A DNA stretch of 64,000 nt, taken from NCBI GenBank assembly GCA_025642075.2, contig JAODUO010000478.1, positions 1 to 64,000 of the forward strand. The letters are read 5' to 3'. The position numbers were made by a program, and so were the translations under genes. The stretch is from Ridgeia piscesae (Eukaryota > Annelida > Polychaeta > Sabellida > Siboglinidae). Position 1 is the first letter of the stretch, and the number at the start of each line of letters is the position of its first letter. The notes beneath the pieces are model-generated. The model was not told the origin of the DNA and made no database searches. It was given only the letters and a program-made list of their open reading frames with translations. Below, piece after piece: positions 62,601 through 64,000 of this stretch.

Positions 62601-63890
62601 GTTTTTGAGTTATGTACAGTGTATATAGTAGTGTCATCAGCAAACGAAATTGTTTTACATATATTTAAACAGAATTGAAGGTCGTTAATATATAAAATAA
62701 ACAGAAGCGGACCAAGGATGGATCCCTGTGGGACACCATGTGTGACATCCTGCTGGGGTGAATCGCTGTTGTTGTACTTAACGTACTGTTTTTTGTTTTG
62801 AAAGGTAGCTTTTAAACAATTTTAGAGGTGTACCCCTTATTCCATAATATTCGAGTTTATGTAGTAAAATATAGTGGTTTATAGTGTCGAATGCTTTACT
62901 TAGATCTAGAAAAGCACTAAGGACTGAGTCATTTTTGTCAAGTGCATTAACAACATCACTAGTAATAGCAGTAACAGCATTGATTGGTGAAAGTTTCTCA
63001 CGAAAACCATATTGGTTATTGTTCAATATATTGTTTTTCTGTATGTCCTTCTATATACAACTGTACCCAATGTTTTAGAAATGTGTCCTTGTCCTTGCTC
63101 TTCATATTCTGTTGATATTTGATCAAACTAAATGTATCATTTACAACGTTTTGCAGGTGTAATATTCGGACACTGCTTAAACAGAAATTAGCGTGCAGGA
63201 CACCTACACATTTATCCTAAATTACTGCTATGAAAATAAACATTAAGACGTTTGGAGCATATTCTAAGTGTTTATTGTTTATCTTCCTGTTTGCAGGTGC
63301 CCAGTGAACAAGGACTACTACAAGGAGAAAATGAACACTCTGGCTCAATCAGTCCAGATGCCACGTCAATAGACAGTGCCGACATTTCAGCCATCAATGC
63401 CGCCTATTCGTTAATAAACAATAATACTAGTGCTGCCACCTGCAATAGCAGTGCATCAAGCACTCCGTTGATGCCCCACGACGCTCTGTGTGAGGTATAT
63501 TATTCGGGAAGTGAACGAAATGAAGAGGTGAGTTATGCAAAGGCATACATCTTAAGCGACGAGCCTGACGGCCCAGCAGCAAGAATATACCCCATGTCAA
63601 ACTCATCCTCGGCTCAATATGAGTTAACAGAAATTCCCACAGCTGGGAAGACAATCGATGATGCACAGGAAGAGGCCATGTCTAGAGTCGATAAATACAG
63701 TGCTGCCATCTGCTGGAACGATTCAGCAGATGGTGTCAAGGTCTGCAATGGCACAATGAACACACCTAATAACCTGTTTCTGCAGCATAATCCAGTGGAG
63801 GTGACTGTGTTCACAGCGGCTAGACAACTTGACACAGCAGCAGCATTGAGCAGAGACGGTCAGTCTGCTAGTTCAGAGACATGTCTATAA
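30286..63890 (+). CDS. Class I cytokine receptor, gp130/LIFR/Domeless-like, 18 coding exons
   Basis: Joined exons: 30286-30397, 31620-31901, 33931-34054, 35396-35544, 36553-36704, 37240-37387, 41655-41755, 42201-42423, 43127-43272, 43603-43756, 44187-44327, 44980-45132, 45884-46005, 46384-46540, 47307-47618, 59086-59158, 59834-59897, 63297-63890. The sum is 3207 nt with consistent phases, giving 1068 residues plus stop. Order: signal peptide (1 to about 26), Ig-like domain (38-131, C56 to C108), cytokine-receptor homology module (132-322) with C142-x9-C152-x-W154 and WSDPV at 309-313, five FN3 domains (323 to about 825), transmembrane helix (about 832-850) and cytoplasmic tail (851-1068). Extracellular N-x-S/T sites are numerous. 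By family knowledge such receptors dimerise at the plasma membrane and signal through bound JAK kinases to STATs. The Ig-CHR-multiple-FN3 layout matches gp130, LIFR and G-CSFR; FN3-2 has YTFLWC...C, a feature I associate with Domeless and gp130. The ligand is unknown. Confidence 0.9.
31620..31901 (+). CDS. Receptor exon 2: Ig-like domain
   Basis: Acceptor TTTCAG|AT, donor G|GTAAGT, phases 1-1. One complete Ig domain: VTVGSEFTANC with the first Cys, a sheet segment FLYFAYPNK, and NDTGIYYC carrying the D-x-G-x-Y-x-C signature. Four N-glycosylation motifs. An N-terminal Ig domain before the cytokine module is characteristic of gp130, LIFR and G-CSFR. Confidence 0.9.
32012..33930. other. Intron 2, remainder
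   Basis: Intron sequence (31902-33930). A 112-codon ORF at 32023-32361 and its antisense shadow show no known motif and have no splice support. The rest is AT-rich. Confidence 0.5.
33931..34054 (+). CDS. Receptor exon 3: CHR domain 1, first half
   Basis: Acceptor TTTCAG|AA, donor G|GTAGGT, phases 1-2. Reads PPAPVTNVSC, ADNFESMNCSW, WFMDWNAG. The C-x9-C-x-W pattern is the class I cytokine receptor D1 signature and is the strongest single evidence for the family. Confidence 0.92.
34195..34680. repeat. (CT)n and (CA)n microsatellites in intron 3
   Basis: A CT run at 34199-34228 passes into CA repeats with interspersed ACTCCAGTACACACAC units to 34680, including a run of CACTCCAGTACACACACTGT repeats at 34550-34650. 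Confidence 0.95.
35396..35544 (+). CDS. Receptor exon 4: CHR domain 1, second half
   Basis: Acceptor CTGCAG|G, donor G|GTATTG, phases 2-1. Reads GTCNFGWCWCKFGQL with a second cysteine cluster, then VSYQMKFTIRSAYGTVRS, the last strands of the FN3 fold. The donor is weaker than its neighbours. Confidence 0.85.
35638..35684. repeat. (CCCTT)n pentanucleotide repeat
   Basis: About nine TTCCC units shortly after exon 4. Confidence 0.95.
36553..36704 (+). CDS. Receptor exon 5: CHR domain 2, first half
   Basis: Acceptor GTTTCAG|TG, donor AAG|GTGAGT, phases 1-0. Reads SMSVQLNWSEPEGYDPKWF, then VVYELQCEGPW, typical of D2 strands B to D. The donor is the first of two tandem copies of a 34 bp unit. Confidence 0.88.
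36705..36773 (+). repeat. 34 bp tandem duplication starting at the exon 5 donor
   Basis: Two copies of GTGAGTGACTCTGTGACATG plus 14 more bases, at 36705 and 36739, with a few substitutions, followed by a truncated GTGAAG. Each full copy begins with an intact GTGAGT donor. Use of the second donor would add 34 nt and shift the frame. Confidence 0.9.
37240..37387 (+). CDS. Receptor exon 6: CHR domain 2, second half (WSxWS position)
   Basis: Acceptor CTTCAG|GTC, donor G|GTTAGT, phases 0-1. Reads LTGLHPHTTYNIQVRSRP, AAGHLWSDPVTINV. WSDPV occupies the WSxWS position with the second W-S pair lost, as is also reported for some invertebrate receptors. Confidence 0.88.
37790..38170 (+). repeat. Dispersed repeat family R1, copy 2 (intron 6)
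   Basis: Shares CTCCTAGGGTCCTT, CCTCTAATTTTGCATACAC, GGCATCTCAGAACCTCCC, AAAAAGCATAATGTT and AACCCAGTAGATCCCTGTTA with 27055-27380. The terminal part recurs again at 38755-38900 (AACCCAGTAGATCC, GACAGTTGCTGCCTC). Confidence 0.6.
38570..38632 (-). repeat. SINE/LINE 3' tail fragment, antisense
   Basis: Reverse complement reads GTAAAGTGCCATGAAC, then ATGGATGTGGCGCTATATTA and AATAAAA. It matches 348-402 at the window start, confirming a dispersed family. Confidence 0.55.
39065..39092. repeat. Perfect 28 bp palindrome
   Basis: CACGGACTTATATG followed by its exact reverse complement CATATAAGTCCGTG. It lies in a short region rich in CGCGG words (38975-39100), probably part of a small foldback element in intron 6. 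Confidence 0.9.
39850..39970. repeat. Tandem duplication of about 47 bp
   Basis: GCCAATCAGACGCGCTCTCT plus TTGCATGTCTGATCACTC is followed by GCCAATCAGATGGAGTCTTT plus CTTTGCATGTCTGGCTACTC. Confidence 0.75.
40795..41075 (+). repeat. Dispersed repeat family R2, copy 3 (intron 6)
   Basis: TATATTGCCACTTGTAAGTG, TCACACGCTTTATTG, CACATTTCATTCATAATTAC and AAAGGACTTCAGGGCCACA match the copies at 27435-27965 and 28920-29215. Confidence 0.65.
41655..41755 (+). CDS. Receptor exon 7: FN3-1, first half
   Basis: Acceptor CTCCAG|TT, donor CAG|GTACGG, phases 1-0. Reads PPSMPPTIPSGSFWTQPC, then CQNVTVFWQ, where VTVFWQ is the B strand. It joins exon 6 through a GTT codon. Confidence 0.82.
42201..42423 (+). 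CDS. Receptor exon 8: FN3-1, second half
   Basis: Acceptor TTCCAG|CTG, donor T|GTGAGT, phases 0-1. Reads NGIILGYEVSFRKVNGS, VTLPHLDGHHGYTINVQAYT, RAGKSP: the L-x-x-L...Y-x-I-x-V-x-A-x-T core of FN3. Confidence 0.9.
42590..42712. repeat. (GA)n microsatellite
   Basis: GA repeats with GTGA and CAGA interruptions in intron 8. Confidence 0.95.
43005..43085 (+). repeat. Degenerate LINE family A 3' UTR fragment
   Basis: TTGATAAGCCAAACGACCTCCT and GCCATCTTGTTAAATCTC echo the family A 3' end at 2858-2940 and 50350-50440 (CTCGATAAGCCAAATGGC, CAATCTTGTTAAATCT). An old, short remnant just before exon 9. Confidence 0.55.
43127..43272 (+). CDS. Receptor exon 9: FN3-2, first half
   Basis: Acceptor TCACAG|TG, donor CAG|GTGACA, phases 1-0. 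Reads SHIFFSWAPSTAPVDNYTF, LWCESLVNGQHGC. The Y-T-x-x-W-C...C arrangement recalls the third FN3-like region of Domeless and gp130. Confidence 0.88.
43603..43756 (+). CDS. Receptor exon 10: FN3-2, second half
   Basis: Acceptor ATCTTAG|GAT, donor T|GTGAGT, phases 0-1. Reads VVAGNVTELDHAVRNDGDVY, ALSANTDTGSSGMGKDWICV. The last 21 bases and the donor form the first unit of a threefold tandem repeat. Confidence 0.85.
43736..43858 (+). repeat. Three 41 bp tandem copies spanning the exon 10 donor
   Basis: The unit GTGTCTACGACTACTACGGA plus TGTGAGTATGAAATGAGATCT occurs three times. It contains the last 21 coding bases and the GTGAGT donor, so donors lie at 43757, 43798 and 43839. Using a downstream donor would add 41 or 82 nt and change frame. 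Confidence 0.95.
44187..44327 (+). CDS. Receptor exon 11: FN3-3, first half
   Basis: Acceptor CTACCAG|TG, donor G|GTAACC, phases 1-1. Reads PGKPVFSFDSIGARNVSLSW, VLSYRLELWKNNHD. The donor is the first of a long series of ATG|GTAACC words in the minisatellite that starts the intron. Confidence 0.8.
44325..44685. repeat. Minisatellite, about 20 bp unit, at the start of intron 11
   Basis: About 18 units of ATGGTAACCATGCCGATATG with variation. Each contains the palindrome GGTAACC and an ATG|GTAACC that copies the exon 11 donor. The long minus-strand ORFs across it are artefacts. Confidence 0.95.
44980..45132 (+). CDS. Receptor exon 12: FN3-3, second half
   Basis: Acceptor CTGTAG|CA, donor A|GTAAGT, phases 1-1. 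Reads TISNLHPYTNYTIKMAAMAQ, VGHGEFSVRKVHTLES, a canonical F-G end of an FN3 domain. The pyrimidine tract is weak, so the exact acceptor is less sure. Confidence 0.85.
45225..45785. repeat. Minisatellite, about 22 bp unit, in intron 12
   Basis: About 25 units of TATACACTGGTTTAGTCTGT plus AA, with variants ending TTTAAACT. Confidence 0.95.
45884..46005 (+). CDS. Receptor exon 13: FN3-4, first half
   Basis: Acceptor CTTGCAG|AA, donor AAG|GTAAGA, phases 1-0. Reads PDDPPTNLEGHLITNHQVAL, NWSNPPRSNGVIREYEVIAK, a textbook FN3 A to C' region. Confidence 0.92.
46384..46540 (+). CDS. Receptor exon 14: FN3-4, second half
   Basis: Acceptor TTTCAG|GCG, donor G|GTCAGT, phases 0-1. Reads ILEVYGGVTYIFTIVAINRI, GRSPEATPITIVTP. 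An alternative donor GTAAGA at 46534 would end in phase 0 and break the join to exon 15. Confidence 0.88.
46846..47160 (+). mobile_element. tRNA-headed SINE, copy 1 (intron 14)
   Basis: Head with B box GGTTTGAATCC at about 46908. Central block CAGCTGTATAAATGAGTACC TGGCTATAGACAGTG, then GGCTGGATGCTTCC, AACAGGTCTATC and a tail GTAAAGTGTAAAGCCC...GCGCTATATTAGA. The body matches 48995-49311 over its full length. Confidence 0.85.
47307..47618 (+). CDS. Receptor exon 15: FN3-5, undivided
   Basis: Acceptor CCGCCAG|CC, donor G|GTATAT, phases 1-1. Reads FNIAMVTWSPPRPPNGPINN, YIVQCDLRNEG, MDVRVLAVNYNGTEPLYGPW. This is the membrane-proximal FN3 and the only one carried by a single exon. PWSG near its end is a partial WSxWS-like stretch. 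Confidence 0.92.
47930..48240. repeat. Degenerate tandem repeat, about 55-60 bp unit
   Basis: Recurring TTGACATTTTATGGCAACAA / TTTTGACATTTTGTGGGTAC and CAATGTTCAGTTTTT words at roughly even spacing. Non-coding. Confidence 0.5.
48241..48990. other. Intron 15, unassigned part
   Basis: A run of loosely repeated GTGGAAATATA and AGCTGCTCCAAG words at 48300-48640 suggests an old minisatellite. No coding signal. Confidence 0.35.
48995..49311 (+). mobile_element. tRNA-headed SINE, copy 2 (intron 15)
   Basis: B box GGTTCGAATCC (about 49048) is intact. The body and tail match copy 1, ending GTAAAGCCCTTTGAGCAATC...GGGCTATATAAGAA. The intact promoter box and high identity make this the better-preserved copy. 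Confidence 0.88.
49840..50440 (+). mobile_element. LINE family A, 5'-truncated copy 2 (intron 15)
   Basis: An intact 164-codon ORF (49843-50337) holds the conserved LINE C-terminus: ELIIPLYKTIVRPHLEYCIQ, MLERVQRRATKMIQKLRN, MRLKECGLTTLETRILRGDQ, QRTVNEWNRLSADCVGAS. The 3' UTR (50338-50440) ends in CTTGTTAAATC repeats. It begins at the equivalent of 2375 in copy 1, so reverse transcription stopped early. Same sense as the receptor gene. Confidence 0.93.
50610..50705. repeat. (TA)n and (CA)n microsatellite
   Basis: Three TA runs separated by GTATAG/AAGTA and a terminal CACACACA. Confidence 0.95.
51360..51560 (+). mobile_element. LINE C-terminal fragment (family D)
   Basis: Reads RITTWKPYEGKRSRERPVRQ, WRDRLDEYWN, then after a one-base shift IWQGIAHDRQVWKRYVDAYA. 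The R-P-x-R-x-W-R-D-x-L-D-x-Y-W...W...A-x-D-R-x-x-W pattern is the usual end of a group of endonuclease/reverse transcriptase LINE proteins. Nothing upstream of it is recognisable. Confidence 0.7.
51611..51676. repeat. 22 bp unit x 3
   Basis: TGGAGAGTTGGTGGAGCAAC TG is repeated three times with small changes. Confidence 0.85.
52600..52715. repeat. GC-rich tandem duplication of about 50 bp
   Basis: GCGTGACCGGTCCTGGGTCA GTTACCGGTCTAGGACTTTC is followed by CGTGACTGGTCAGGACCTGG GTCAGTTACAGGTCTTGGAC. Confidence 0.8.
52940..56800. other. Intron 15, unassigned part
   Basis: I found no exon or element. ORFs at 54657-54881, 54962-55219 and 55816-56028 lack motifs. About 30 bp at 53415-53440 is shared with 17250-17280. 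Confidence 0.4.
56815..57990 (-). pseudogene. hAT-type (ZMYM1/DUF4371-like) transposase relic
   Basis: Minus-strand order: 57700-57600 has KIKRLEAKIGMSNKTKLQSL then CETR. The frame then continues with NALYTFRSTFTAVASALEYL and IYMLSIQRFDFIITLVMIEH (57600-57440). Around 57400 is RAVELAAKF-like sequence. 57308-57099 has MRGNLSELHSEVDHWKAI. 57000-56815 has SVSTATVD, then after a frameshift MLRLKNYLRSTMTTERMSGL and ILMHVHKDTELDVE. The last block is the hAT dimerisation domain. Several frameshifts and stops make it non-functional. It is antisense to the receptor inside intron 15. Confidence 0.82.
58811..59012. repeat. Near-continuous palindrome, arms of about 80 bp
   Basis: CATATCCAAAATCAAGATGG, TTTTTACCTGTAGAGGCTTT and GGATGTTACATG on the left (58811-58890) are mirrored by 58930-59012. 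The 39 bp loop holds TGACGTCA. Its right end is about 73 bp upstream of exon 16. It looks like a foldback MITE; an ORF at 58696-58938 runs through it by chance. Confidence 0.88.
59086..59158 (+). CDS. Receptor exon 16: transmembrane helix
   Basis: Acceptor TTGTAG|GT, donor AT|GTAAGT, phases 1-2. Reads GGATDWTSIIVISIVIVV then LVITVLI, one clear hydrophobic helix preceded by a short polar stem. Confidence 0.92.
59446..59561. mobile_element. MITE with 38 bp TIRs and TA flanks
   Basis: TCCAAATATGTTTAAAACAG through GAAACAAA (59450-59487) is mirrored at 59521-59558 with about three mismatches. TA flanks both ends, which fits a Tc1/mariner-type non-autonomous element of about 112 bp. The AT-rich centre has no coding potential. 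Confidence 0.75.
59834..59897 (+). CDS. Receptor exon 17: juxtamembrane cytoplasmic segment
   Basis: Acceptor CTACAG|T, donor TGG|GTAGGT, phases 2-0. Reads CSAWKYRRLTRKPLEVIRPD then W, a basic stop-transfer region followed by a Pro-rich stretch. With exon 18 it makes VIRPDWVPSEQ, at the place where Box 1 (JAK docking) would sit. Resemblance to Box 1 is weak. Confidence 0.85.
60582..60806. mobile_element. Foldback MITE of about 225 bp (intron 17)
   Basis: TAATCTTTTGAAACCAGAAT TTCACC on the left is mirrored by TTTGAAATTCTGGTTTCAGA AGATTA on the right. Inner inverted words (TTTCGCTAAGCA / TGCTTAGCAAAA, ACATGTTT.. / ACATGTTTTC) show that most of the element pairs with itself. Confidence 0.7.
61900..63130 (-). 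mobile_element. CR1/Jockey-like LINE, antisense, 5'-truncated (family E)
   Basis: Minus-strand order: 63026-62778 has QYGFREKLSPINAVTAITSD and AFLDLSKAFDTINHYILLHK. 62760-62640 has VTHGVPQGSILGPLLFILYI NDL and SFADDTTIYTVHN with the catalytic ADD. 62268-62047 has the end (LKLIKWHDINKIKVGQFMYN, YIHGNLPHSLCDIF). Frames are broken between blocks. It sits in intron 17, antisense to the receptor. Confidence 0.88.
63297..63890 (+). CDS. Receptor exon 18: cytoplasmic tail and stop
   Basis: Acceptor TTTGCAG|GTG in phase 0; 197 codons, TAA at 63888-63890. Ser/Thr/Asn/Ala-rich and acidic, with no folded domain apparent. Tyrosines sit in AAYSLI, VYYSGS, VSYAKAYILS, RIYPMS, AQYELTEI and DKYSAA. None fits the STAT3 YxxQ consensus. 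The 3' UTR runs past the window edge; no poly(A) signal is seen within 110 bases. Confidence 0.9.
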   Translation: MPSEQGLLQGENEHSGSISPDATSIDSADISAINAAYSLINNNTSAATCNSSASSTPLMPHDALCEVYYSGSERNEEVSYAKAYILSDEPDGPAARIYPMSNSSSAQYELTEIPTAGKTIDDAQEEAMSRVDKYSAAICWNDSADGVKVCNGTMNTPNNLFLQHNPVEVTVFTAARQLDTAAALSRDGQSASSETCL

Positions 63891-64000
63891 CAGGATTTTG
63901 TAATCAACTTTGCCGTAACATGCTGTAATATTTGTCATTATGGACAACTTTTTTGGGTCGGTGCTTTGTGTAAGATGTCACTGTAAGTTCAGTTTTAGAA

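Overview
The window is nuclear DNA of an animal, most likely an invertebrate. It is AT-rich and intron-rich, and it is crowded with microsatellites, minisatellites, tRNA-headed SINEs, at least five non-LTR retrotransposon (LINE) copies and relics of several DNA transposon superfamilies. No prokaryotic feature is present. The species cannot be fixed from the sequence; a non-vertebrate deuterostome or a lophotrochozoan would both fit.

The one well-supported host gene fills the right half (about 30286-63890, + strand). I assembled 18 coding exons whose splice phases agree throughout (3207 nt, 1068 residues plus stop). The predicted protein is a single-pass class I cytokine receptor of the gp130/LIFR/Domeless type: signal peptide, one Ig-like domain, a cytokine-receptor homology module (C-x9-C-x-W and a degenerate WSxWS reading WSDPV), five further fibronectin type III domains, one transmembrane helix and a tail of about 218 residues. 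Its largest intron (about 11.5 kb) lies just before the transmembrane exon and holds a SINE, two LINE fragments, an antisense hAT transposase relic and a hairpin.

The left half (1-30 kb) has no convincing host gene. In order it holds a (GTGTGC)n array; a decayed CR1/Jockey-like LINE (780-2945); a 12-monomer satellite of about 192 bp with a three-monomer higher-order repeat (3245-5530); a long inverted-repeat element carrying a cysteine-rich (CXC) coding fragment, inserted into a roughly 320 bp direct repeat (5981-9180); a 480 bp (AT)n/(CA)n array; a THAP plus DDE transposase pseudogene (12509-13327, - strand); two antisense LINEs (15060-17245 and 17800-19700); a minisatellite; a terminal-inverted-repeat element holding a MULE-like transposase scrap (23975-24875); a possible GIY-YIG relic; and two families of dispersed repeats that recur in the receptor introns.

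The most notable observations are the receptor itself, the placement of three of its 5' splice sites inside tandem duplications that copy the donor, the inverted-repeat element with its own empty-site copy next to it, and the higher-order satellite.
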